Under the pieces are notes generated by a model. The model had not been told where the DNA came from and searched no databases. It worked only from the letters and a program-made list of their open reading frames with translations. From Leptospira sp. 96542 (GTDB lineage Bacteria; Spirochaetota; Leptospiria; Leptospirales; Leptospiraceae), in the NCBI GenBank assembly GCA_029310945.1, contig JARJFC010000003.1:1-64000 (forward strand): 64,000 nt of DNA, in the 5' to 3' direction. Shown piece by piece: positions 27,334 through 36,155 of the stretch. A program made the translations under genes and the position numbers. Positions within the stretch are counted from its first letter, which is position 1; each line of letters begins with the position of its first letter.

Positions 27334-28878
27334 TTGGTATTTTTTATTCTTGTGGGTTCGGCAGTCATTTTACTGGGATTCCTACTTTCCTTTATCATTG
27401 GCCAAAGGAGGGACAATTACGCCAAAGCCCTAAGTTTGGCAACTCTGGGTAATTTTTTGGATGCACGGGCGCTTGTTCGAGAACGTCTCGAGGAAGACCA
27501 CCAAAACCCCTATGGCCATTATGTGATGTCCAAAATTTATTCAATGGAAAATGATCCTTTGAATGAAGCAAAACATTTAGAAACCATAAAAAAGAACAAC
27601 CGTTACACGAAAGACATTGATGCAGTCACCGTATCAAATCGGATTGCCGATATTTACTACAATAAGGATTTTTTTGAAGAATCATTTTTCCATTATTTGG
27701 ATACAATCCAACACGATCGATCAAATCCAGTCGCTTGTATGAGGCTCGGGTTTATGGCACTCGGACAAAAAGAATTTAAAATTGCCGAACATTTTTTCAC
27801 ACGCATGCCAGAAGATAAACTGAGTTCATCGCTCTATTTCATTGCCCGTGGAGTGATCTCAGGTGTGACAGGTGGTGGGAAAGAGAAAGAATATTTTGAA
27901 AAAGCATACAAACTGGAAAAATCTCCAGTGAGTGGTTTTTTATATGCGCTTTCTTTATCACGTGAGAACAAACACAAAGAGGCTGTAAAAATTGCTGTCG
28001 GAATCAGCGAACAAATAGATGACGAATATGTTCGGTACACAGTGTTTCAGTTTTTAATGGCGGAAGCAATTTTGATGCAAAATTTTCCTGAGGCATTGAA
28101 ATACGGAAGGTTGTGTATGGAAATGGCCAAGCTGAATGGATGGCAAAGTGAAGCCATTGAAAGTAGCATTCATTTTTCTATGATTTCTGTTTATATGGGT
28201 CGATATGAAGAGACTTCCGAATTTTTAATTGAAGCGGAGGCCGAAAGATTAGAAGACCCAGATGTATGCGCCCTTGCCAATTTAAAATATAAATTGGAAA
28301 GAGGGGTGGGAACAGTCGAGAGTTTGAACCAAGAATATGATTTAACTCGCGAGCTGAATTTATTATCGGTTAATTTATTTCCTAACTCTCGTTACTTTGA
28401 ACTCAGTGGGATGAGGTCCTCCAAACCTTTTAATATAAAAGGAATGGTGGATGATTCAGGAAAAAAACTCTCATCGAAGTTGAGTATGATTGGTGTTGAT
28501 AAATTTGAAAAATTCATTGCACTGACTGGAACTGCCTTTAAAAACCAAGCAACTCGAATGGTTATGAATTTAGGTTACCGAGTCACAAAAGAAATCCCCA
28601 ATCCAGAGGGAGATGGAGTGAATTTTTTAACTTCCTTAAAAGAAGATGTAAACTCCCGTGCATTGTTCCGAGTTCGTAAATGGAAGGATGCAAAACTATC
28701 TGATGTTTTCCTCAGAGATATGATTTCGCAGATGGATGAAATGGGAGCAAATAAAGGTTTTGTGATAGGTAACTTTGAAGTGACAGAAGGCGGTCGAAAA
28801 ATCGTTGTAGCAAGTAACGGACGTTTGGAGATGTACAGCGGTGATTTATTTGAAGATCTTTTGGAGAAAACAATGTGA
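27334..28878 (+). CDS. Membrane-anchored TPR protein with a C-terminal Mrr-like (degenerate) nuclease domain
   Basis: The 514-residue protein starts with TTG, with AGGAAG about ten bases upstream. Residues 1-23 form a membrane anchor. Residues about 28-320 are TPR-like helical pairs. The C-terminal part (about 385-514) follows the Mrr restriction-endonuclease pattern: a start like DKFEKFIALTGTAFKNQATRM, then GDG at 426-428, a central strand LFRVRKW (444-450), and GANKGFVIGNFEVTEGGRKI. In active Mrr domains the central strand reads Q/E-x-K; here it is Arg446-Val-Arg448, so nuclease activity is doubtful. The gene is coupled to the next by a 4-base overlap. Confidence 0.7.
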   Translation: MVFFILVGSAVILLGFLLSFIIGQRRDNYAKALSLATLGNFLDARALVRERLEEDHQNPYGHYVMSKIYSMENDPLNEAKHLETIKKNNRYTKDIDAVTVSNRIADIYYNKDFFEESFFHYLDTIQHDRSNPVACMRLGFMALGQKEFKIAEHFFTRMPEDKLSSSLYFIARGVISGVTGGGKEKEYFEKAYKLEKSPVSGFLYALSLSRENKHKEAVKIAVGISEQIDDEYVRYTVFQFLMAEAILMQNFPEALKYGRLCMEMAKLNGWQSEAIESSIHFSMISVYMGRYEETSEFLIEAEAERLEDPDVCALANLKYKLERGVGTVESLNQEYDLTRELNLLSVNLFPNSRYFELSGMRSSKPFNIKGMVDDSGKKLSSKLSMIGVDKFEKFIALTGTAFKNQATRMVMNLGYRVTKEIPNPEGDGVNFLTSLKEDVNSRALFRVRKWKDAKLSDVFLRDMISQMDEMGANKGFVIGNFEVTEGGRKIVVASNGRLEMYSGDLFEDLLEKTM

Positions 28879-29429
28879 AATATCAAATTTTGTTGATTCC
28901 TGTCTTGTTATTTTGTTGTAAGGTTTCGCCGAGTATTCTCAAAAAAGAAAGGGTTGGTCATGTTTGCCCTTTGGCCAGCGAACGGGGTACTGTCTATGGC
29001 AGTTACCTTACTCAGGTCGATTTACAAAAGATTGAAAAAATCATAGTGGATTTACTTTCTGATATCTGTAATAGTGAATGGAAGCACTTAGCGCTGTATA
29101 CAAATGAAAGTATGGGGCTCTTTGTCGATGCGAAAGGACATTGGTCAAAAAATGAAGTTTTGAATGACATCAAAAACCCCGATGGTTATTTTCAAATCTA
29201 TTATTTTGATTCTGAAAAATTGGACAAAAAAAAAGGAACCTTGGGCAACCTAACTGTACAAGATGCTTTTTTTTCTACGGAGATGATAGGTTTTGATATT
29301 TATGCATTGTCTACGAAGGAAGCAGAAGTAAGGTTTGTATTCAAAACAAACGAAAAAAATGCAAGGTATTTGATCAATCCAAGTTTTGTAAAAATAGACA
29401 ACGAATGGTATTTACTTAGAATGTTCTAA
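28875..29429 (+). CDS. Putative lipoprotein coupled to the TPR/Mrr-like gene
   Basis: The 184-residue protein has a signal with lipobox LLFCC (Cys14 or Cys15) and a mature part of about 170 residues of mixed alpha/beta. It includes a calcium-like KNPDGYFQIYYFDSEKLDKKKG stretch, given here only as KNPDGYFQIYYFD, and an ending NEWYLLRMF. This type of ending is common in Leptospira SH3-like or NTF2-like lipoproteins. The start is GTG at 28875 within the stop of the upstream gene. No function is recognised. Confidence 0.65.
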   Translation: MKYQILLIPVLLFCCKVSPSILKKERVGHVCPLASERGTVYGSYLTQVDLQKIEKIIVDLLSDICNSEWKHLALYTNESMGLFVDAKGHWSKNEVLNDIKNPDGYFQIYYFDSEKLDKKKGTLGNLTVQDAFFSTEMIGFDIYALSTKEAEVRFVFKTNEKNARYLINPSFVKIDNEWYLLRMF

Positions 29430-30031
29430 TTTTTGGGAACACCAGTGATCACTTGTTTCACGATGTCTGAGGCAGGTAGAATAGGGTTGGATTTTTTTGC
29501 AGACGAAACCTCTCTTATCGCTGTTTTTTCATCATAGCCCAACTGAATCAGAGCAAGTATAGCCAAATCAAAATCTTTGTCATTTGTTTCCATCGCTGCG
29601 TTTGGTTCTCTTAAAAAAGATTCTAGTTTTTTAAGATTTTGTTTGATTTCAAAAAGTATCTTTTCTGAAGTTTTGCCTTTTACTTTTGGGATCTTTTCTA
29701 ATGTTTTACGATCATCATCCAGTGCGATTTTATATAAATCATCTGCCTGGAAAAAGGATAGAATTTTTAGGGCAGTGAGCTCGCCAATTCCATGCAGCGA
29801 CTTTATCAATTGGAAGAGTTCTCTGTCTTTGTTAGACGAAAAACCAAACAATTTTTGGCCACGGTCTGTGATGGAATGAAAGGTATGAATGAACACTTCT
29901 GAGTTGATTTTGTCTTTTAATTCTAAATGTAAAGGAAAAGGTATAAGGACTTCGTAACCAATACCACCAACGTCAATGAGGAGGCTATCCATATCCAATC
30001 GAATTAGAGTTCCACGTAAACTTGCTATCAT
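29426..30031 (-). CDS. ruvA: Holliday junction branch migration protein RuvA
   Basis: The 201-residue protein has the RuvA N-terminal OB domain (MIASLRGTLIRLD, GGIGYEVLIP), two helix-hairpin-helix motifs (LIKSLHGIGELTALKIL and LEKIPKVKGKTSEKIL) and a C-terminal three-helix domain (DLAILALIQLGYDEKTA) that contacts RuvB. RuvA tetramers hold the junction while RuvB drives migration. It overlaps the convergent lipoprotein gene by 4 bases. ruvB and ruvC are not in this window. Confidence 0.95.
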   Translation of the reverse strand: MIASLRGTLIRLDMDSLLIDVGGIGYEVLIPFPLHLELKDKINSEVFIHTFHSITDRGQKLFGFSSNKDRELFQLIKSLHGIGELTALKILSFFQADDLYKIALDDDRKTLEKIPKVKGKTSEKILFEIKQNLKKLESFLREPNAAMETNDKDFDLAILALIQLGYDEKTAIREVSSAKKSNPILPASDIVKQVITGVPKN

Positions 30032-30032
30032 A

Positions 30033-30872
30033 TTAATCTAATTTCCAAATACTAGGATCTGTCCTATTTTGCCAAAGTTCTTTTGCTTTGGTACTCCATT
30101 TTGTAACTTCTTGCAAAGGTGCCTTAGGATTTGTTTTTTGATCCACGGCGATTTCACCTCTTGTTTTATCCAAAACCTTTATATATTCTGCTGCTTTCGA
30201 TTCATCACCTAATCGAATGGATGTGGCTACGATTAAATAACAGACCTCAAATTCGTATGCTTTTTCAGTAAAATCGGAAAGTCGAAATACTTCCTCAAAA
30301 TCAGACACAGCTTTTTTTAGGAGATTAGGATCTTCTACATGATTGTATTTAATTTTTAAACAATAAAGTCGTAGATAACGGTGCCCTCGTTTGATCAAAC
30401 TATATCTAATTTTTGCATGTTGTTCCACAGTGGTTCTATAAATTGCTAAATTAACACTGAGTAAAATTGCATCTTGTGTGCGGGGGTGGTTAAAGTTTTC
30501 TTCTACTACTAGTAACGATTCGAATTGTGCTTTTATTTTTTTTGAATTGGCATCCCAGTAATTCAAAATTTTTTTATCCGTTTCTGTGATTCTTTCTGTA
30601 CCCGAAAGCGGATTGATCGAATTAAAATCAGAACGAGAACTGCCTGTGTAATAACAAATTGGGCAAACTGTAAACTGTAATTCGTTGTAATCCACATGTT
30701 CGTATTTAGGGTTTTCATCGTAAACAGGTACCTCAAAGACATTATGCCGGATGGGTAAAGTTTTTGACTTGAGTGCGTAGTTTTTGACTTGGTCATATTT
30801 ACAAACTGGGCATTGTACGAGTGTGAGTAAGATGGGGCTAATTATTTTTGTTTCGTTTGTATCATTTGTCAT
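30033..30872 (-). CDS. DUF2225-family protein with zinc-binding Cys pairs
   Basis: From the ATG at 30872 the protein has 279 residues. Two CxxC pairs, CPVCKYD near the N-terminus and CPICYYTG about 55 residues later, are likely to bind zinc, which is typical of DUF2225. The remainder is helical and TPR-like, with repeats around 125-245. The frame is open to 30968, but GGGGGAAG five bases before 30872 makes this the best start and leaves a promoter region for the divergent hydrolase gene. Function of the family is unknown. Confidence 0.7.
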   Translation of the reverse strand: MTNDTNETKIISPILLTLVQCPVCKYDQVKNYALKSKTLPIRHNVFEVPVYDENPKYEHVDYNELQFTVCPICYYTGSSRSDFNSINPLSGTERITETDKKILNYWDANSKKIKAQFESLLVVEENFNHPRTQDAILLSVNLAIYRTTVEQHAKIRYSLIKRGHRYLRLYCLKIKYNHVEDPNLLKKAVSDFEEVFRLSDFTEKAYEFEVCYLIVATSIRLGDESKAAEYIKVLDKTRGEIAVDQKTNPKAPLQEVTKWSTKAKELWQNRTDPSIWKLD

Positions 30873-30969
30873 CGGACTTCCCCCGTTCATTTTGCCATTT
30901 TTACCCAATTGTAATAAAGTGGAATAGATTTCTCTTTGCTCTGCGCCTCTTTTTTTTATTTTTTCCAAA

Positions 30970-32013
30970 ATGAGTGCTTTTACGGATGCGATCCAATTTT
31001 TATGGAACCTACAGAGGGAGAAACCTGGTCTTCCACCAGAATCCCATTTCCTAGGAGGTTCAAAAAAATGGGAAACGGATATTTATAGACCCAAAAGAAA
31101 ACCCAAAGGCACCATTGTTACCATCAATGGACTTGCCCCTCTTGGTCACAAGGATCCCAGATTCATCCAAGTGAACAAAGCTTTTGCGGAAAGTGGGTAC
31201 ATTGTTGTCTGTCCGTATTTTAAAGATATATGTGAATTTAAAATCTCAAAAGGAAATGTGAATGATATTTCTAATTTTTTAGAATATTTACTTGAATTCA
31301 AAGAAAAATATTCGATGACCGAGAATGTAGCGGTATTCGCACCTTCATTTTCTGGTGGCTTATCCATCATCGCACTTACGAATGAAAATTTAAATGGTAA
31401 AATTTCTTCTTTAATGACGATTGGTGCCTATAGTAAGGTTGATGAACTTATAAAATATTTATTTGAAAACCAAGAAACAGACGAATACGGTCGGATGATT
31501 TTACTTTGGAACTTTATGTTTTTAGCATTAGGAAACAAACCAAAGTTAAAAGAAACAATAAAAGTTGCTATATTAGATAATTATTATAAAAATGATCCAC
31601 CAACATATTGGAAAATTTACAATCAATTGAATTCGAAGGATAAATCGATTTTTGATTCTGTTAAAAATTCACCAAAATATAGAATGGATTTATGGAAAAA
31701 AATCGTTTCAAAAGGTGGTAAACATAAAAAACTTTTGGAAGAACTAAATGTTTTAAGTAAAGTAAATCTTCTCAAGGTGCCAGTAACTCTCATCCATGGC
31801 AAATATGATGATGTGGTTCCAAATAATCAGAGTCAGCATATATACGACAAGCTGAAGTTAAGTGGTGGTAGCTCAAAACTTTGTATTACCACATTGCTAT
31901 CTCACGGAGACAGTGGCTTTAAGTGGAGTTCACTCAAAGAGATCAAGGGTCTAATCGTAAGTTTTAGTTTTTTCTTTGAAAATATACAAATCTTTGGAAG
32001 GGCAAAGGTTTGA
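30970..32013 (+). CDS. Alpha/beta hydrolase
   Basis: The 347-residue protein has an alpha/beta-hydrolase core: GTIVTINGLAPLGHKDPR (oxyanion region), nucleophile elbow SFSGG with Ser128, a helical cap (about 160-250) and the acid and base in HGKYDDVVP and LSHGDSG. The elbow is SxSxG and not GxSxG, which is seen in some families. No signal peptide. Substrate unknown. Its start lies 97 bases from the divergent DUF2225 gene. Confidence 0.75.
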   Translation: MSAFTDAIQFLWNLQREKPGLPPESHFLGGSKKWETDIYRPKRKPKGTIVTINGLAPLGHKDPRFIQVNKAFAESGYIVVCPYFKDICEFKISKGNVNDISNFLEYLLEFKEKYSMTENVAVFAPSFSGGLSIIALTNENLNGKISSLMTIGAYSKVDELIKYLFENQETDEYGRMILLWNFMFLALGNKPKLKETIKVAILDNYYKNDPPTYWKIYNQLNSKDKSIFDSVKNSPKYRMDLWKKIVSKGGKHKKLLEELNVLSKVNLLKVPVTLIHGKYDDVVPNNQSQHIYDKLKLSGGSSKLCITTLLSHGDSGFKWSSLKEIKGLIVSFSFFFENIQIFGRAKV

Positions 32014-32114
32014 ATTGATTCTCAATTTACGAGAAATGATGATTCTCGTAAAAACACCTATAAAAAACTAAATCTTTACTCCAGAAGGCCGTATAATAGA
32101 GTAGAGGAAAAATT

Positions 32115-33350
32115 ATGAATTTATTTCGGCTGTTTATCTTTTTCTTTGTATTTTTTGGTTCTATTTGCCCCTCCTACATTCACTCTCAAAATTTATCTTC
32201 TTTAGAAGAAATTGGTTATAATAAACAAGATCAACTCCTCGTTCGAAATGAAATTCGTAAAAAACTTGGAAACAAGGCCAATTCAAAAGAAGTTTTGAAC
32301 ATAATCGCAAACCTCAAACCTTGGGCTAAAATGGAAGGGGTGTCAGCAAAAGAGTTTGTTTTGCTGATTGAACGTTTTTCGATTTTACAAGATTATGGGA
32401 TTGTTTTTCTGCGTGTTGAAGATTTAATTCCTTATTTTTTAGAAACTAAACCAAACGAACGAGACATACCTTACATCGGTAAGTTGTATCTTGAACTTGT
32501 GGGTTCCAATGTTTCTGAGGAGTTGGTTTTGGGGCTTTTTGCGCTATCCGCAAAGAAGAAATGGACAGGTAAATCTTTGTTTTTGGCTGGGCGTATGATT
32601 CTTGTTTGGCGTAAGTCTGATGTAAATCAAAATGAAATTCTAAAAAGTATTGAAATGAGAATCCCGGCTAATATTAATTTACTTTCGCTTGAAAAACAAA
32701 AGAATATTTTTGATAAGTTTTTGTTAGATATTAAAACAGAATCAACAGCAGAACAAATAGAAACCATCAAAGTAGATACATTTCGTTTTTTAAATTCCAA
32801 ACCAAGTAAGGAAAATTTTACCATTTCTTCGAGGCGAACAGAAATTTCGATAAACGAACTTGGTGAATGGGAGAAAAGGGAAAGACCTAAACTTGATCCA
32901 AGTATTTTATTTGAAGAGCAGGTTTCACAATTACCCGATGGGTTGAGTGTAAGTTTTGAATCCAATCTTATTCAGGTGAGCCAATCCTGGGTCGGTACTC
33001 CTTATCGGTATGGCGGGTATTCTAAATCAGGGATAGATTGTTCAGGTCTTACAAAAAATATTCTAATCGACTCGCGCATCGGTGTTCCTGAGAAAATTAT
33101 CCCTAGATCGGCGAGAGACCAGGCTAGTATTGGAAAATTAGTAAATCGATCCAATCTCAAAATCGGAAATTTAGTATTTTTTTCCGCATCACCCAATCAG
33201 TCGAAAATTACACATGTTGGCCTAGTTTTGAAAAATTTTCAATTCATTCACGCATCTACATCAAGAGGAGTTGTCATTCAATCCTTAGACGAAAAATGGT
33301 GGAAAGATCGATTTGTCACAGCAAGGGATTTGAAACTGGGTACAAAGTAA
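32115..33350 (+). CDS. Secreted NlpC/P60-family cysteine peptidase
   Basis: The 411-residue protein has a signal peptide (about residues 1-24) and a long helical N-terminal region of unknown type (25-280). A C-terminal NlpC/P60 domain follows: WVGTPYRYGG, catalytic Cys309 in GIDCSG, and His367 in THVGL and His379 in FIHAS. Such enzymes cut gamma-D-Glu-diamino acid bonds in peptidoglycan. A weak GAGGAA ribosome site is at 32103. It is followed after one base by the patatin gene. Confidence 0.88.
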   Translation: MNLFRLFIFFFVFFGSICPSYIHSQNLSSLEEIGYNKQDQLLVRNEIRKKLGNKANSKEVLNIIANLKPWAKMEGVSAKEFVLLIERFSILQDYGIVFLRVEDLIPYFLETKPNERDIPYIGKLYLELVGSNVSEELVLGLFALSAKKKWTGKSLFLAGRMILVWRKSDVNQNEILKSIEMRIPANINLLSLEKQKNIFDKFLLDIKTESTAEQIETIKVDTFRFLNSKPSKENFTISSRRTEISINELGEWEKRERPKLDPSILFEEQVSQLPDGLSVSFESNLIQVSQSWVGTPYRYGGYSKSGIDCSGLTKNILIDSRIGVPEKIIPRSARDQASIGKLVNRSNLKIGNLVFFSASPNQSKITHVGLVLKNFQFIHASTSRGVVIQSLDEKWWKDRFVTARDLKLGTK

Positions 33351-33351
33351 T

Positions 33352-34251
33352 ATGGCAAAAAAAAGAGCATTAGTTTTATCTGGTGGTGGTGCTCGGGGTG
33401 CATACCAAGCAGGCGTTATGCGTTATTTGGAGGAAATAAACTGGAAACCTGATATCATCTGTGGAACCTCCGTTGGTGCTATCAATGCTTGCGCGATTGG
33501 ATCGGGAATGAGTTCGAAAGAACTGACAAATCTTTGGTTACAATTAACAAAAAGAAATATTATGAAATATTCTTTTTGGAATATGATAAGAGGAATTTTT
33601 TCCAGAAAATACATTCCACTAGTAAATACAGAACCACTAAAAAAATTGATTCAGGAAAAACTGAGTTTTCAGAGATTGAATGAATCGAAAACCCAAGTTA
33701 TTATTTCTGCCGTTAACATATTAACTTCGGAATTGAAATTTTTTGAAAACCCAAATCTTCGGATAGAACATATTTTAGCATCTTCAGCCATTCCAATGGT
33801 ATTTCCTTGGCAGCTAATCGATGGTGAACCATACTGGGATGGCGGAGTCATGGCAAACACACCAATTTTGCCTGCTTTGACACACGAAGCTTCTGAGATT
33901 CTTGTCGTACTCTTGTCTCCTGTAGGCGGACAAGTTGTACTCAATGCACCAACAACTAAGGATGAAGCGATCGAAAGGTTATTCGAATTGTATTTATTGG
34001 GGTCATATAAATCGATAGAACAGGGATTAGAATACAGAAAATCGGTTATGGACGGTTTGACACCCATTGAAAATTTTTTGATCAGTCTCCGCACAGAATT
34101 TAAACGTACAAAAATTACAGTAGTAGCTCCGAAACAAATGTTGGGTTTTGGAAGTATACTCAATTTTAGTAAAAATCAAGCGAGTGATTTATTAGAAAAT
34201 GGATATGCTGATGTTAAATCAGTTTTTGAATCTAAAACTAAACTTAAATAA
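33352..34251 (+). CDS. Patatin-like phospholipase
   Basis: The 299-residue cytosolic-type protein has the oxyanion hole GGGARGAYQAG (residues 11-21), nucleophile Ser40 in GTSVG and the dyad Asp163 in WDGG. All three hallmarks of the patatin fold are intact. It has no signal peptide or outer-membrane barrel, so it is like the RssA/YchK group. The gene lies one base after the NlpC/P60 gene and probably shares its transcript. Confidence 0.9.
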   Translation: MAKKRALVLSGGGARGAYQAGVMRYLEEINWKPDIICGTSVGAINACAIGSGMSSKELTNLWLQLTKRNIMKYSFWNMIRGIFSRKYIPLVNTEPLKKLIQEKLSFQRLNESKTQVIISAVNILTSELKFFENPNLRIEHILASSAIPMVFPWQLIDGEPYWDGGVMANTPILPALTHEASEILVVLLSPVGGQVVLNAPTTKDEAIERLFELYLLGSYKSIEQGLEYRKSVMDGLTPIENFLISLRTEFKRTKITVVAPKQMLGFGSILNFSKNQASDLLENGYADVKSVFESKTKLK

Positions 34252-34263
34252 GGGAATTTGGTT

Positions 34264-34653
34264 TTATTTTTTATCTGCCGAAATATCAAAGGAAGTGCCT
34301 AGAATTTTAACAACATTTCCTTTCTCATCTTTAAGTGGCGTACTGTAGTCGCGTAACCATTTCGTTTGCCCAGACTTAGTGCGGATTCGGTATTCAATGA
34401 TCCCTGGTAAACCTTTCATTATTTCGCCAATACGTTCACCAAATATGCCAATGTCCTCTTTCAATATCACATGAATCCAACCACCAAGTTTTGTGATTTC
34501 ATCCAAATTGTAACCTGAAATATGATTGAGATTTTCTGTTGTCCATTCTGTTCTGATTTCACCTGCGATGATACTTGCGGAATATGTATAGGTTGGAAAA
34601 CGATTCAGCTCATTTCTTATGTTAAAATTAGAATTCTGATCGGAACGAGGCAT
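34264..34653 (-). CDS. Single PAS-domain protein
   Basis: A 129-residue protein that consists of one PAS_3-type domain with its PAC part: RTEWTTENLNHISGYNLDEI, then WIHVILKEDI, EYRIRTKSGQTKWLRDY and the ending GTSFDISADKK. No kinase, cyclase or other output domain follows; the stop comes directly after the PAC motif where a linker to an output domain is usual. It may be a stand-alone sensor or the left-over N-terminal piece of a larger regulator. Confidence 0.75.
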   Translation of the reverse strand: MPRSDQNSNFNIRNELNRFPTYTYSASIIAGEIRTEWTTENLNHISGYNLDEITKLGGWIHVILKEDIGIFGERIGEIMKGLPGIIEYRIRTKSGQTKWLRDYSTPLKDEKGNVVKILGTSFDISADKK

Positions 34654-34925
34654 ACGTATCTATTTTTTAAATTTTGGGATTCATTGGCAAGCGTAAATCG
34701 GAAAGAAATTATTGAATTCTTTTCTCCGCTTTTATAGTTTAAGATTCTTGAATGTAGTTGGATTTTCAAATTTTTTGTTTTTATTCATAACTAAAACAAG
34801 GCTCACCTCAAAGCGTTCTGTGTGAATTTATCGATCGTTTGTTTGAAAATAATGGTTCCATTGTTTGTCTTTACATTTGATTGTAGTTTAGATTCTTTTC
34901 CAGACACCGTCTCATTTAGAAAAAT

Positions 34926-35495
34926 ATGAACCCCGATGATTTTATATCTCCCCATTCCACATTCAAACCGAAGGATGGAAACTGGCAATTTTACCAAGAA
35001 TGGAATGACGTAATTTTTTTGAAGTCAATTTGAGAACATAGGTTATACACAAAGGCAAACCAGGAGTTTTTTTTTCTTATCATTGATGCAGAGAAAATTT
35101 TAGCACTAAAACTTGCAAACTTTATATCAGGGTTGCCATAAAAACATCCTAAAATAAAACGAGAGCTAGGTTGCGATTTTTTGTTTGAATCTAAGAATTT
35201 TCCAAACCATGTTTTTATCCAATATAAAGTTGGTGAGCTTATGGAAACTAAAACAGATTTTGATATTTGGCTCGTAGAACGTTACGTTTTATATCAGGAC
35301 ATGGGCAAAAAATTGATCTCATACAGTATCCAACATAAACCGTGGACTATATACAAATTGTTGGCAGATGTTTGTACGATTCAGTTTCCAATATTTAAAA
35401 ATCCGATAAACCGAGAAGATTTGGATTTAATGCATTATTCACCAGGAGTATCAATATTGTCATGGCCAAAAATAGTTTGCGATCCTTCTAAATAG
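34926..35495 (+). pseudogene. Decayed DUF2071/YqjF-like gene
   Basis: Two pieces on the same strand look like the two ends of one DUF2071 protein (normally about 230-250 residues). The first piece is 34926-35033, a 35-codon frame with GNWQFYQEWNDVIFL, which resembles the family's N-terminal motif. The second is open from 35142 to 35495 with DIWLVERYVLYQ and IQHKPWTIYKL, like the family's C-terminal ERY and HHPPW segment. The middle, over 100 residues, is missing and stops lie between. A 104-residue product from TTG 35181 is possible but would be only a fragment. The family call is from motif memory and needs a search. Confidence 0.5.
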
Positions 35496-35506
35496 AAATA
35501 AATATT

Positions 35507-36142
35507 ATGGAAAAAGGGATTCGTAAACAGGTTCAAACAAGGAGTAAAGAAAGGCTCGGATACATAGTGAAGAATGCGAAAAAGCTAATAGGAGAGAAGG
35601 GAATTGAATCTGTTAGTATGCGTGAAATTGCCTTAACTTCTAAAATTCAAATCGGGTCTCTTTATCAATATTTTCCAAACAAAACTTCACTTATCCTTTA
35701 TATAATGAGTGGTTATTATGATACTATGTATGATAAAACTAGAAAGATTTTAGATAAAGTTGAAAGTTTAGAAGATTTGGAATTTGCATCAGAAAAAGCT
35801 TTCAAACAATTTCGTAAATATTTTGTTACTGACAATTCACTCTCGAATTTGTGGGCTGGGGCACGAGCGATACCTGAGTTGGTTGCCGAAGACAATGCTG
35901 TTACTCTTCGGTATGCAGATTTGATTGTAAAAACAACACTCAGAGTCGTTCCCAATATTAAGGAAACGGAAGTGAAACCTTTTGCTTTATATTATTGTCA
36001 TTCGATTGCGACTGTTCTACGATTGACTACAGCCCTTGATCGTACAACGGGGTCTGCAGTGATTAGAGAGTCATTAGAAATCATTCGATTTAAATTAGGT
36101 GTGTTCCGGCAAATATCAGAAAACCGAAGTAGCAATGACTAA
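35507..36142 (+). CDS. TetR-family transcriptional regulator
   Basis: The 211-residue protein has a TetR N-terminal HTH (about residues 12-62), with GEKGIESVSMREIALTSKIQIGSLYQYFPNKTSLI as its core; the recognition part is GSLYQYFPNK. The ligand-binding C-terminal part is helical and without assignment. It is 11 bases downstream of the decayed DUF2071-like gene, so it may once have controlled it. The next 600 bases are the 17-bp repeat array. Confidence 0.9.
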   Translation: MEKGIRKQVQTRSKERLGYIVKNAKKLIGEKGIESVSMREIALTSKIQIGSLYQYFPNKTSLILYIMSGYYDTMYDKTRKILDKVESLEDLEFASEKAFKQFRKYFVTDNSLSNLWAGARAIPELVAEDNAVTLRYADLIVKTTLRVVPNIKETEVKPFALYYCHSIATVLRLTTALDRTTGSAVIRESLEIIRFKLGVFRQISENRSSND

Positions 36143-36155
36143 TCGCTTGGTGAGA

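Noticed and set aside
34803..34997. 64-codon minus-strand frame
   Set aside because: No ribosome site or family, and it overlaps the N-terminal piece of the decayed DUF2071-like gene on the other strand.
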